From: Alphaproteobacteria bacterium
GTDB lineage: Bacteria; Pseudomonadota; Alphaproteobacteria; UBA6615
Length of the DNA stretch: 64,000 nucleotides
Assembly (NCBI GenBank): GCA_021774575.1
Contig: JAJFIX010000031.1
Span: 422,939 to 486,938, forward strand
Reading direction: 5' to 3'
Shown: positions 1 to 13,452 of the stretch, one piece after another
Numbering within the stretch: the stretch's first letter is position 1
How the letters are laid out: each line of letters starts with the position of its first letter
The notes under the pieces: generated by a model
The model's input: only the letters and a program-made list of their open reading frames with translations
The model's database searches: none
Told to the model about the DNA's origin: nothing
Translations under genes and position numbers: made by a program

Positions 1-22
1 CGTCAGGCAAATTGACATTAGC

Positions 23-58
23 CGCCCGAACCCCCCGGAAACAGCGGGGTTTCGGGCG
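23..58 (+). terminator. Stem-loop at window start (CGCCCGAAcCCCC...GGGGtTTCGGGCG), probable 3' hairpin of the off-window upstream gene
   Basis: Near-perfect 13 bp inverted repeat upstream of lpxC; no strong T-run. Confidence 0.4.
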
Positions 59-267
59 AAATATTTTGAAACAAAGATTGATTTGAGACCTGCGGCCGGA
101 AAGAGCTAAATCAACGGCGTAAGATCCAGATGGGCCCGTCATTTTGGGACTATCAATTCGAAGCAGTTAGTCGATCGGGAATAACAAGACACGAAGACTT
201 GGGCCCACCGCTAATTTGCTCCGAAGGAATCGGCGTAGTTTTGTTAGGCAGTATAGATTTTTAGGCA

Positions 268-1449
268 GTGCAGGTGAAGTTTGTGACGCAGACAAAAAAA
301 AATAACGAGCTCAGCTCATATAGCGTCGCAAATAACGGAGCCATGCACACCGCACCAGGAGGGGGCAAGAGTTTCGTGGGGGAGTTTCACAATATCTCGG
401 TTGATAAGTTGGCTGGTGGCTTGCCTGCACAGCTAGACAACCGGCCATCTGACAAAGATCATTTGGCAAACACTGAGCATACAAACTCAGGGCATAATGT
501 TGCTTCTGTGCCGGGCACGGCTCTTCAGCGAACCTTGAAAAACTCTATTGGCTGTACGGGAATTGGCCTGCATAGCGGTTCCGACGTCAACTTGATGCTA
601 CGTCCGGCACCCTCGGGCACAGGAATAGTGTTCCGACGTACCGATATCTCTGGTGATGCCGGTGACGTATTGGCGGATGTGCACAATGTCGTTGACGCCA
701 TGCTCGGAACGACTATCGGCAATGCCAGCGGTGCCACAGTTGCCACAATTGAACATTTAATGGCGGCTTTGCGCGGCGCCGGTATCGACAATTTACTGAT
801 CGAATTGGACGGCCCGGAAATTCCGATTATGGATGGCAGCGCAGCGCCTTTCCTGTTCCTGATCGAATGTACAGGAACAGTGGCCCAGAATGCACCCCGG
901 CGCGCTATTGAGGTTCTAAAACCGGTCAAAGTCACCGACGGGAATAAAAGCGCGGAAATCAGCCCCGCTCCCGGATTTTCTCTTGGCTTCGAAATTGATT
1001 TCGAAAGCGCCACGATTGGCAAGCAGGATATGGAAATCCAGCTCGTCAATGGTAACTTCAAGGACATATTGAGCCGGGCTCGGACCTTCGGGTTCACCCA
1101 TGAAGTCGAGCAGCTACGCGCCCTTGGGTTGGCACGGGGCGGTAGCCTCGACAACGCCATTGTTATTTCCAGCGAGGGCGTACTCAACGAAGAAGGTCTG
1201 CGCTTTAACGACGAATTCGTCCGCCATAAAATCCTTGATTCCGTTGGGGACCTCTACCTTGCTGGCGCGCCGCTCATCGGTCATTTTCATGGTGTCCGGT
1301 CAGGTCATGCCCTTAACCACATGCTCTTGAAGAAATTGCTGTCTGACAGCAGTGCCTGGCGGTACTCGATCCAAACCGCCTCTTCCGACCGCCACATTAG
1401 TCAGACTATTGTCGGCCACTCTATGGATGTTTCTGCCGCAATCGCTTGA
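268..1449 (+). CDS. lpxC: UDP-3-O-acyl-N-acetylglucosamine deacetylase; start uncertain (conserved core begins near residue 85)
   Basis: LpxC motifs: [79 protein letters not shown]. Confidence 0.95.
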   Translation: MQVKFVTQTKKNNELSSYSVANNGAMHTAPGGGKSFVGEFHNISVDKLAGGLPAQLDNRPSDKDHLANTEHTNSGHNVASVPGTALQRTLKNSIGCTGIGLHSGSDVNLMLRPAPSGTGIVFRRTDISGDAGDVLADVHNVVDAMLGTTIGNASGATVATIEHLMAALRGAGIDNLLIELDGPEIPIMDGSAAPFLFLIECTGTVAQNAPRRAIEVLKPVKVTDGNKSAEISPAPGFSLGFEIDFESATIGKQDMEIQLVNGNFKDILSRARTFGFTHEVEQLRALGLARGGSLDNAIVISSEGVLNEEGLRFNDEFVRHKILDSVGDLYLAGAPLIGHFHGVRSGHALNHMLLKKLLSDSSAWRYSIQTASSDRHISQTIVGHSMDVSAAIA

Positions 1450-1495
1450 TATTGACCTCCAATCCGCTTGCGACCAGGCTACATCGAAGCGACCG

Positions 1496-1515
1496 CCGCC
1501 CGGATTTCCGGGCGG
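1496..1515. terminator. GC-rich stem-loop after lpxC (CCGCCCGGATTTCCGGGCGG)
   Basis: 8 bp perfect inverted repeat 45 nt after the lpxC stop; no U-tract. Confidence 0.4.
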
Positions 1516-1705
1516 TAGTCGTATCTGATGCCTTCATGCTATATTATCGGGTGTGAGATTGGCCCAACGCATAGGCCCAATTGGGTTTTAACTGGGTATT
1601 CGCGCGTATTTCGCATTAATGGGTGGAGCGGAGTGGCTGGTGCTCTTGGACCCAGTTGGCGTATAAGATGGCCCCCAACGGTGATCCTGACTCTAGGTAG
1701 GAACG

Positions 1706-2566
1706 ATGTCGCACAAGAATTGTAAAATTTCCCCCATATCGGCCCCTGCTAAGCTCGCCGGTTTAGCCGCCGCCATAATGCTCCTTGCCGCATGTTCTGG
1801 CGGAACGGCCAGCAGCAACCGGGAATTTGTCGAACAGCCTGTTGACGACCTTTATAATCAAGCCATGTCGCAGCTGGACGCCAGACGCTACCCCCAAGCC
1901 GTGGATCTATTCGAGGAAGTTGAGCGTCAGCACCCCTATTCTGTTTTTGCAACTAAGGCACAGCTGATGTCGGCCTATGCATCCTTCGCCGACCAGGAAT
2001 TTGACGAGGCGGTAAATTCCCTTGAACGCTATATTGAACTCCACCCGGGCAACCGGGATATTGCCTATGCGTATTATTTGCGCGCCCTCTCCCACTATAA
2101 TCAAATATCGGATGTGCGCCGCGACCAAGAAGCAACCGAGCGCGCCGTCATCGCCCTGGAAGAAGTCCGGCGACGTTTCCCAGAAACCGATTATGCGCGG
2201 GACGCAGAGCTGAAACTCGACCTCGCCCGCGATCATCTGGCGGGAAAAGAAATGGAAGTCGGTCGCTTTTATCTTGAGCGAAAAAACTACACTGCAGCCA
2301 TCAATAGGTTCCAGAGCGTGGTCGATAATTTTGATACCACGACCCATGTACCCGAGGCGCTGCACCGCCTGGTCGAAGCGTTCAGCGCTATCGGTCTGAT
2401 CAGCGAGGCCGAACAGGCCGCCGCAGTATTAGGGCACAATTACCCAGGCAGCGAATGGTATGTCGACAGCTATGAACTCGTCACCGGCGAAGAAGTTGCG
2501 ATCGCCCCCGGTGCAGGGTTTGAAGAAGAAGAAGGCGGACTGATCGACCGAATTTGGCCGTTCTAG
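1706..2566 (+). CDS. bamD: Outer membrane protein assembly factor BamD (lipoprotein, TPR)
   Basis: Lipobox-like LLAACSGG; YNQAMSQLDARRYPQAVDLFEEVERQHPYSVFATKAQLMSAYASF typical of BamD; located between lpxC and recN. Confidence 0.93.
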   Translation: MSHKNCKISPISAPAKLAGLAAAIMLLAACSGGTASSNREFVEQPVDDLYNQAMSQLDARRYPQAVDLFEEVERQHPYSVFATKAQLMSAYASFADQEFDEAVNSLERYIELHPGNRDIAYAYYLRALSHYNQISDVRRDQEATERAVIALEEVRRRFPETDYARDAELKLDLARDHLAGKEMEVGRFYLERKNYTAAINRFQSVVDNFDTTTHVPEALHRLVEAFSAIGLISEAEQAAAVLGHNYPGSEWYVDSYELVTGEEVAIAPGAGFEEEEGGLIDRIWPF

Positions 2567-2597
2567 AAATCCTTATTCAGAATGCCGTGAGCGAAAG

Positions 2598-6349
<3,752 letters not shown>

Positions 6350-6596
6350 TCCTAAACTTTAGAACGATCAAGAACGCATTATTGTGTACGCGGCTATCAC
6401 TGGTGAATATAGGCGCGAAAGTACTCCGTCATAGGCGCAAACGGTGGCCCGTATTCTACGACATCCGAATTCCAAACAGATAGCCAGCCCAGGTTATTTT
6501 AAATTAAACGCATATGTGTAAGTGTACTCCGTGAATTTCTGGAGGCGTTTCAGGAAGTATTTGTTGAATTACTTATCACATGTTTTGGAGAGTATA

Positions 6597-6839
6597 ATGA
6601 AGGCACTAGCAATTTTTTCGGTAGTTTCCATTTTTTCCGTATTCGGCGCACAACTTGTCTCTGCGAGCACTGGGCCTGGCATCGCCACGCAAGCCACGTT
6701 CGTTCCGGCTTTCGAGCAGGTTGTCTTTGTAAGCAGCTCTAACGGCCAAAGATGGAAATATTGCCGTCAAAGGGCTCACGATGAGGATTGGGATTGGGAC
6801 CGGAATCGATTTCGGCTATGTCTGACGCACGGGAATTAG
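6597..6839 (+). CDS. Small secreted hypothetical protein (80 aa) with N-terminal signal-like segment
   Basis: MKALAIFSVVSIFSVFGAQLVSAS signal-like start preceded by a GGAG-type RBS; no family recognised. Confidence 0.4.
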   Translation: MKALAIFSVVSIFSVFGAQLVSASTGPGIATQATFVPAFEQVVFVSSSNGQRWKYCRQRAHDEDWDWDRNRFRLCLTHGN

Positions 6840-7086
6840 AATCATAACCTCAAAATGATGTCAGAGGGCGAACGTAAAAAATAATTGATGTTTGCCCCTG
6901 GCTCCCTTTAATTTACAAACAACGTCGTCGCGAAAATGCCCATTTCGGTCGGGATAAACGCCTTGCGATAAATATGTCCGAAACTTTTTCTTGAAAAACT
7001 TTGTCGATGACGGTTCTTTTAGCCAGCAACCGCAAAATCGAATATCAATGTCTTGATAACCCCGTCCTATATCTGCTGAAAACAAA

Positions 7087-8892
7087 TTAAAGTGAGTCTG
7101 TGGCCGCCATCAGCCAAGTACGGTCCCCATCCTTGAGATGCGGTTCAATATCCGCCCAGACCCGCGCGTGATATTTGTCGACCCAGGAAATTTCCGCCGC
7201 TGTCAGCAATTCCTTGGCGATTAAGCGCCGATCCAGTGGCGCGCGGGTTAGCTCGTTAAGCCCGTAAAAGACGCGCCCGTCCTGACCGACCCCATCAAGC
7301 GCTACCACCTCGAGCAGATTTTCAATACGAATACCGTAGGCGCCTTCGAGATAATATCCCGGCTCATTTGAAACCACCATACCGGGTATGAGCGGTGCGT
7401 CAGATCCGACTTTTGCAATCCGGTGGGGGCCTTCATGGACGGCAAGGTAACTGCCGACACCGTGGCCGGTACCATGATCGTAATCGAGCCCCGCCTGCCA
7501 CAAAAATTGGCGGGCCAAGGGGTCCAATTGACTGCCGCGGCTTCCCTTGGGAAAACGACAGGACGCAAGGGCAATATGGCCTTTCAAAACCAAGGTAAAA
7601 TGGCGCCTCATTTCGTCAGACGGTGCGCCAATTGCCACCGTGCGGGTAATATCGGTCGTGCCGTCCGGGTATTGGGCACCTGAATCAACCAAATAGAGGC
7701 CTTGTTCAAGCACTGCATTACTGTCACCGTTAACCCGATAATGAACGATGGCGCCGTTTGATCCGGCTCCCGAAATGGTTGTGAAACTTAAATCACGAAA
7801 CTTTGGATCCTCGCGCCGCTGAGTTTCCAATCGGTCTGCCGCGCCGATTTCATCGACACTGCCCGCAGGCTGTGCGTCAAGCCAGGCGAGGAACCGGGTC
7901 ACGGCAACGCCATCGCGAATATGCGCCGCGCGGGTCCCGGCCAATTCGATCTCATTTTTAATTGCCTTGGGCAGGGTACACGGGTCACCAGCCTCATGGA
8001 TCACCGCTCCGGCGCTCTCCAACCGATTATATATCCATGCCGCACCGGTATTTGGACATAAACGTATCCGGACTTTTTCCGCGCCCAAACTATCCAGATA
8101 TCGGGCAAATTCACCGGGCTCCATCTGCATTACGCGTTCGCCCAAATGCGCGCTCACTTCGTCGTTCACCCGGCCACTATCGATGAAGAGACGGGCCAAA
8201 GGCCCATTTTCGCCGGTTTCAAGAGACGCGAAACACAAAGCCACGGGCGTATGATCGACATCGGTGCCGCGTATATTGAACAGCCATGCAATGCTGTCGG
8301 CATTGGTCAAAATGACGGCTCGATCGCCGTCTTTAAGCAGGCTATCGGCAATCCGGCGACTTTTTTCATCGAAGGACTGGCCGGAAAACTCGACTTCGTG
8401 GGCGGTTATCGGCCCACTCGGCGCCGCCGGTTGATCTTCCCATAAACCGTCAATTGGGTTGTCGACCATTGGCTGGAGCGTTGCCGGGCTGATCGTATCG
8501 GCAAGTTTTCTGAGCTGGTTCCGTGTATGCAGCCAGGGGTCATAACCAATGATCCCGCCGTCCGACGCCGCTTCCGCAAGCCAGTCGACAGACGAAATAT
8601 CCGAAATATGACAGATCTCGAAAAATTCGTCATCAACTTCATTTGCCGCTTGAAGCGTGTAGCGCCCATCGACAAAAATCGCGGCCCGGTCCTGCAGATT
8701 GCCCCGTAGAACGACCGCATTTCCCGCCGATCCGGTAAACCCGGTCAACCACGCTAGTCGCTCTGCGCACGCTGGCAAATATTCCGATTGATGCTCGTCG
8801 GTATGAGGGACGAGAAATCCATCCACCCCGGCCCGAGCCAGAGTGTCACGCAAGCCCGAAAGGCGTGCGGAGGTTTTTGTTTGATCGTTCAT
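7087..8892 (-). CDS. Aminopeptidase P family protein (Xaa-Pro aminopeptidase, M24B)
   Basis: DSGAQYPDGTTDITRTVAIG, GTGHGVGSYLAVHEGPHRI, SNEPGYYLEGAYGIRIENL. Confidence 0.93.
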   Translation of the reverse strand: MNDQTKTSARLSGLRDTLARAGVDGFLVPHTDEHQSEYLPACAERLAWLTGFTGSAGNAVVLRGNLQDRAAIFVDGRYTLQAANEVDDEFFEICHISDISSVDWLAEAASDGGIIGYDPWLHTRNQLRKLADTISPATLQPMVDNPIDGLWEDQPAAPSGPITAHEVEFSGQSFDEKSRRIADSLLKDGDRAVILTNADSIAWLFNIRGTDVDHTPVALCFASLETGENGPLARLFIDSGRVNDEVSAHLGERVMQMEPGEFARYLDSLGAEKVRIRLCPNTGAAWIYNRLESAGAVIHEAGDPCTLPKAIKNEIELAGTRAAHIRDGVAVTRFLAWLDAQPAGSVDEIGAADRLETQRREDPKFRDLSFTTISGAGSNGAIVHYRVNGDSNAVLEQGLYLVDSGAQYPDGTTDITRTVAIGAPSDEMRRHFTLVLKGHIALASCRFPKGSRGSQLDPLARQFLWQAGLDYDHGTGHGVGSYLAVHEGPHRIAKVGSDAPLIPGMVVSNEPGYYLEGAYGIRIENLLEVVALDGVGQDGRVFYGLNELTRAPLDRRLIAKELLTAAEISWVDKYHARVWADIEPHLKDGDRTWLMAATDSL

Positions 8893-9095
8893 ATGTCGAA
8901 GCTAGGGGTGGCATCGGCCCTAAGCAAGTCCATAATAAACAAAAGATAGGACAGCAATATTTACCAGTTTTCGGCCATATATAGTTAATTATTTCAATAG
9001 CTTTCCGGTAGCCATGCATTTTTTGCATGCCAGAACTGCCAAAATAGCGCTGAGTAAATCAAAGTCCATCATCATATACAGTCGGTCACTAGGCG

Positions 9096-9136
9096 CCGCC
9101 CGGCCAACTCCTCCTCCCGGTTGATAAGCCGGGCGG
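9096..9136 (+). ncRNA. Hairpin with CUCCUCCC apical loop (candidate anti-Shine-Dalgarno / 'cuckoo'-like element or leader hairpin)
   Basis: CCGCCCGGC-CAAC-[TCCTCCTCCCG]-GTTG-ATAA-GCCGGGCGG: 9+4 bp stem, loop contains exact CTCCTCCC. Confidence 0.45.
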
Positions 9137-9172
9137 TCGCCGAACCAGATAATTTTTGAAAAGGAGACCCTC

Positions 9173-9457
9173 ATGGCGAACAGACTTGACCCCATTACCC
9201 AGGCAGCCGTCGATAATGCACGCGAGCTGGGTCTGGTTCTATCAGAACTCAACGAAGCCGAGATCACAGCCCGAGCCCACGCCTTGCGCGCCCAGGCTCA
9301 TGCAGATCTTTGGAGCGCCCTTTTCCGCGCTATCGGACGTCTCTTTGGTCGTTCGCAAACGCGCACCGCAGCGACAGAAGTCAAAGCAACACCGACATTG
9401 GTCCAGGATATTTCTCAAGACCTCGTCGCCAATGGCGAAACCCGTCTTGCCGCGTAA
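9173..9457 (+). CDS. Small hypothetical protein (94 aa)
   Basis: Good RBS (aaaaggagaccctcATG), downstream terminator at 9515; ARAHALRAQAHADLWSALFRAIGRLFGRS amphipathic segment. Confidence 0.7.
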   Translation: MANRLDPITQAAVDNARELGLVLSELNEAEITARAHALRAQAHADLWSALFRAIGRLFGRSQTRTAATEVKATPTLVQDISQDLVANGETRLAA

Positions 9458-9483
9458 TTAGTCGGCAAATACCGGTTGCCAAT

Positions 9484-10425
9484 TTAGGCGGACGGTGTGC
9501 GGCCTCGACCCCTCAGACGGTGTCGGCCGCCACCCCGTCTTTTTTTATGCAAAATCAGCGTCGTCCACCCGTCATGAATGACCCGCGCTTCAAGTGCCAA
9601 TTTTCGGTGCAAATGCGGCGCCAGAACCTGGCGTTCCTGGTCGACCAGTAACCCCGACAGCACGGCTCTGCCACCGGGCATGAGATGACGGTCGAGGTCC
9701 GACGCCATATCGGCCAACGGGCCTGCCATAATATTTGCAATGATCAGCCCATATGGACCGGCCCGCCGCACTTGCGCGCCCGCGTAACCCGGCCCCTGAA
9801 CAGCGACAATCTGACCGGCCGTGCCGTTTCGGTAAATATTGTCCCGGGCCGTTTCAACGGCAATTGGATCAATATCTGTGGCCAATATCGGTTGGGAGAA
9901 TAGTTTTGCCGCGGCAATGGCCAAAATGCCGGTGCCGCATCCCATATCAAGAATTGGGCCGGGGGGCGGAATGCGTTGTTGGGCAAGTCGATCAAGGGCC
10001 ATCAAACAGCCATATGTCGTTGAATGGCCACCGGTGCCAAAGGCGACGCTGGCGGTAATTTCTATTGCCGCCGGCCGGCGCGATTTTAGTTTTCCGCCCC
10101 CGTGTGGGCGGTGATCATTATCGTGAATATAAATTTGCCCGGCCAGAACCGGGGAAAAATTTGCCTGGCTGTTAGCCAGCCAATCTATTTGGGGCAGCAG
10201 CACTAAATCATATTCGGGAACTTTTTCGCCCACGGTCGCTGCCGCTTGCCTTATCGCGTCGTCAACCGCCCCGTTTTCGGGTTCGCCATCGGCGTAACAG
10301 TATATATGCCCGAGCCCGGTATGCTCTCCGACATCCATTCGCTGAACCGGGAACATTGGTTCCAACGCGGCGCAATATTGTTCGCCGTGCTGCGCCGGAA
10401 CGACCAATTCGAGCTTCCAACACAT
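9484..10425 (-). CDS. prmA: Ribosomal protein L11 methyltransferase (start trimmed to Met after UvrD stop)
   Basis: TASVAFGTGGHSTTYGCLMAL, DMGCGTGILAIAAAKL, IIANIMAGPL. Confidence 0.9.
   Translation of the reverse strand: MCWKLELVVPAQHGEQYCAALEPMFPVQRMDVGEHTGLGHIYCYADGEPENGAVDDAIRQAAATVGEKVPEYDLVLLPQIDWLANSQANFSPVLAGQIYIHDNDHRPHGGGKLKSRRPAAIEITASVAFGTGGHSTTYGCLMALDRLAQQRIPPPGPILDMGCGTGILAIAAAKLFSQPILATDIDPIAVETARDNIYRNGTAGQIVAVQGPGYAGAQVRRAGPYGLIIANIMAGPLADMASDLDRHLMPGGRAVLSGLLVDQERQVLAPHLHRKLALEARVIHDGWTTLILHKKRRGGGRHRLRGRGRTPSA
9515..9546 (+). terminator. Rho-independent terminator of the 9173-9457 gene, overlapping the 3' end of prmA
   Basis: AGACGGTG...CACCCCGTCT hairpin followed by TTTTTTT. 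Confidence 0.65.
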
Positions 10426-10456
10426 GCTGGTCACAGAAAAAAATCCGCCCGCAAAT

Positions 10457-12784
10457 TCAATGCACGGCCTCGACAAAGCTCGCCATGACCATTTTCCGTC
10501 CGGCCTTGTCGAACGAAATTTCCAGTTTCCCGCCCTCAACCGAGAGCACTTTCCCATAGCCGAACTTCATGTGAAACACCCGCTCGCCGACAATTTGATT
10601 CGCATCCTCATCGTCATAATGAGGATCAAAATGCTCGTCGGGTCCGGGGTCGGTGTCATATTGAACCAGTCCAGGGCTACGGGTTGGACGGCGGCGGGCG
10701 AAGGCAGGTCGTGCCGGCGCCAAATTACCCGACACCCCTCCTCCATACAGCCCCACATCGGCGTCTATTTCGATATGGTCGGCGTCAAGTTCATCGACAA
10801 AGCGCGATGGAATAGCCGACTGCCATTGCCCAAAGGTCAACCGATTGGCGGCAAACAGGATCATGGCGCGGCGTTTGGCGCGGGTGAGGCCGACATAGGC
10901 AAGCCGCCGCTCTTCTTCCAACCCGGCGTCGCCGGACTCGTCCAAACTGCGCCGATGGGGGAACAGATCCTCCTCCCAACCGGGTAGGAAAACCGTGTCG
11001 AATTCCAATCCCTTGGCTGCATGCAAAGTCATGATATTAACCTGGTCGGCCGAATTATCGCCGGCATTCTCCATCACCAAAGAAATATGCTCCAAAAATC
11101 CAGCCAGCGTTTCGAACTCACCCATGGCGACGATTAATTCTTTCAAATTCTCCAACCGGCCCGGCGCTTCCGGCGACCGGTCCATCAGCAGCATTTCCGT
11201 ATAGCCGGATTCCTCAAGGATCATTTCGGCAAGATCGCTATGACCCAGCACTTCATTTGACGATGCAGCAGGTTCAACCCTGACCACCCCAATACCGCCT
11301 TCGGAGTGCACCGGGGCAAGCCCCGCCGCCGCTCGCCACCGCCCAAAATTTTCAACCAAAGCGGCCAGAGATTTAGCGGCCTTGGGTCGCAAATCATCGG
11401 TCTGCGAGATTTGCGTCGCGGCACGATAGAGGCTGGTTCCGCCGCCCCGCGCCGCTAAATGCAGAATTTGCAAGCTGGCCTCGCCCAGGCCGCGCTTGGG
11501 CTTATTGACGATACGCTCGAAAGCGAGGTCATCATCGGGTTGGGCAACGACCCTTAAATAAGCCAGCGCGTCGCGGATTTCCTGGCGTTCATAAAATCGC
11601 GGACCGCCGATAACCCGATAAGGAATTCCCAAAGAAAGAAACCGATCCTCAAATTCACGGGTCTGAAAGCCGGCGCGCACCAGCACCGCCATATCATTGA
11701 GCAAAATTTTTCCCGCCGACCGGCCGCCCCGATTGGCCGCTTCAACCTCGTCGGCAACAATTCGTGCCTCCTCGACCCCGTCCCAGACACCCCGCACAAT
11801 GACTTTCTCGCCGCCGCTCTCCTTGGTCCACAGGGTTTTACCAAGCCGTCCATCGTTATTGGCAATCAAGGTCGAGGCGGCACCCAAAATATGTTCCGTC
11901 GAGCGGTAATTTTGCTCCAAGCGGATCACGGTCGCGCCGGGAAAATCCGTTTCAAAACGCAAAATATTGCCGACCTCGGCGCCGCGCCATGAATAGATCG
12001 ACTGGTCATCATCGCCGACACAGGCAATATTTTGCCGCCCTTGGGCGAGCAGCCGTAGCAGCAGATATTGGGCGACATTGGTATCTTGATACTCGTCGAC
12101 CAAAAGATAGTGGAATTGATTTTGATACTTGGCGAGAACGTCGGGATGTTTGGTAAATATCTCCAGCGGCGTCAGCAAAAGATCGCCGAAGTCGGCCGCG
12201 TTCAAGGTAATCAGCCGTTCTTGATATTCACCGTAGAGTTCAACGAGCTTGCCCCCGGCAAGGTCGCCTGCGTCGGCCTCATTCACCTTATCGGGGGTTA
12301 GGCCGCGATCTTTCCAGCGCTGGATAACTCCCATCAAGATGCGCGCCGGCCATTTTTTACTATCGATATTGCGCGCTTCAAGGAGTTGTTTTAGCAGCCG
12401 CGTCTGATCGTCGGCATCAAGGATCGTAAAGTCGGGCCGCAATTGCGCCAACTCGGCATGTTTGCGTAACAATTTGGCGCCGGTCGAATGGAAGGTGCCT
12501 AGCCACATCGACTCAGCAACCGGACCAACCATTGCCGTCACCCGCTCGCGCATCTCCCGGGCTGCCCGATTGGTAAAGGTCACGGCCAGGGTTTGCCACG
12601 GCTTGGCCTTGCCCTGGCGCAGCAGATGGGCGAGGCGCACCGTCAGCACCCTGGTCTTACCTGTCCCGGCCCCGGCAAGCACCAAGACCGGGCCATCCAG
12701 CGTTTCCACCGCCTCGCGCTGCACCTCGTTCAACGCATCAAGAAACGCCGCTGTCTGATCGATCTGTGCGGCGCTATTCAACAT
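10457..12784 (-). CDS. UvrD/PcrA-type superfamily 1 ATP-dependent DNA helicase
   Basis: LNEVQREAVETLDGPVLVLAGAGTGKTRVLTVRLAHLL, VDEYQDTNVAQYLLLRLLA, QNYRST, TLHAAKGLEFDTVFLPGWEE. Confidence 0.96.
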   Translation of the reverse strand: MLNSAAQIDQTAAFLDALNEVQREAVETLDGPVLVLAGAGTGKTRVLTVRLAHLLRQGKAKPWQTLAVTFTNRAAREMRERVTAMVGPVAESMWLGTFHSTGAKLLRKHAELAQLRPDFTILDADDQTRLLKQLLEARNIDSKKWPARILMGVIQRWKDRGLTPDKVNEADAGDLAGGKLVELYGEYQERLITLNAADFGDLLLTPLEIFTKHPDVLAKYQNQFHYLLVDEYQDTNVAQYLLLRLLAQGRQNIACVGDDDQSIYSWRGAEVGNILRFETDFPGATVIRLEQNYRSTEHILGAASTLIANNDGRLGKTLWTKESGGEKVIVRGVWDGVEEARIVADEVEAANRGGRSAGKILLNDMAVLVRAGFQTREFEDRFLSLGIPYRVIGGPRFYERQEIRDALAYLRVVAQPDDDLAFERIVNKPKRGLGEASLQILHLAARGGGTSLYRAATQISQTDDLRPKAAKSLAALVENFGRWRAAAGLAPVHSEGGIGVVRVEPAASSNEVLGHSDLAEMILEESGYTEMLLMDRSPEAPGRLENLKELIVAMGEFETLAGFLEHISLVMENAGDNSADQVNIMTLHAAKGLEFDTVFLPGWEEDLFPHRRSLDESGDAGLEEERRLAYVGLTRAKRRAMILFAANRLTFGQWQSAIPSRFVDELDADHIEIDADVGLYGGGVSGNLAPARPAFARRRPTRSPGLVQYDTDPGPDEHFDPHYDDEDANQIVGERVFHMKFGYGKVLSVEGGKLEISFDKAGRKMVMASFVEAVH

Positions 12785-13259
12785 GATCTGGGACCGGGAC
12801 GCCGGGCTCGTTTTTCGATGATCGGATCACCTGAAAGGTTTGCACATTGGTGACATGCGCCGCACCGGTCAGTTTGGTCGTCAACTCATTTTCATGCGCC
12901 GTATTGCGCGCCACCAATTTGAGCAAAAAATCACCTCCGCCGCGCACCATATGGCATTCGCGAACCTCGGGCCAACTTGCCGCCATTGTTTCAAACCCGG
13001 TCAAAATTGTTTCCGACTGGCTGTCGAGACCGACCACAGCAAGAAAAACGACCTCATAGCCCAATGCCTCGGGCGCTAGGTCGGCATGGATGCCGCGAAT
13101 AAACCCCGCCTCCTGAAGGGCCCGCACCCGACGCAGACAAGGGGGCGCCGAAATGCCCGCCCGGCGCGCCAGTTCGACATTGGTCATGCGCCCATCGGCC
13201 TGCAAATCATGCAGTATGTGAAGATCTATTTTGTCGAGCTTAACGCGGGGGTTCTGCAT
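12774..13259 (-). CDS. Lrp/AsnC family transcriptional regulator
   Basis: LDKIDLHILHDLQADGRMTNVELARRAGISAPPCLRRVRALQEAGFIRG. Confidence 0.95.
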   Translation of the reverse strand: MQNPRVKLDKIDLHILHDLQADGRMTNVELARRAGISAPPCLRRVRALQEAGFIRGIHADLAPEALGYEVVFLAVVGLDSQSETILTGFETMAASWPEVRECHMVRGGGDFLLKLVARNTAHENELTTKLTGAAHVTNVQTFQVIRSSKNEPGVPVPDHVE

Positions 13260-13452
13260 TCGAGTATTGAACTACTTATAAATATGAAATGAGAGCGATT
13301 ATCGTATCATTTTGAAATATTGTTTCAAAGCAACCAATGGCAAGGGCCGGTACGCCTTGAGTAGCGGATTACCCAGATAAATGCGATTCGCCACATTTTG
13401 CGCACTTTCAATATTGCCCTTGCGGCACACCCTCGTCATAGTCCCGCACATT

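Noticed and set aside
6861-7085. 74 aa minus-strand ORF
   Set aside because: No RBS or domain; short intergenic ORF.
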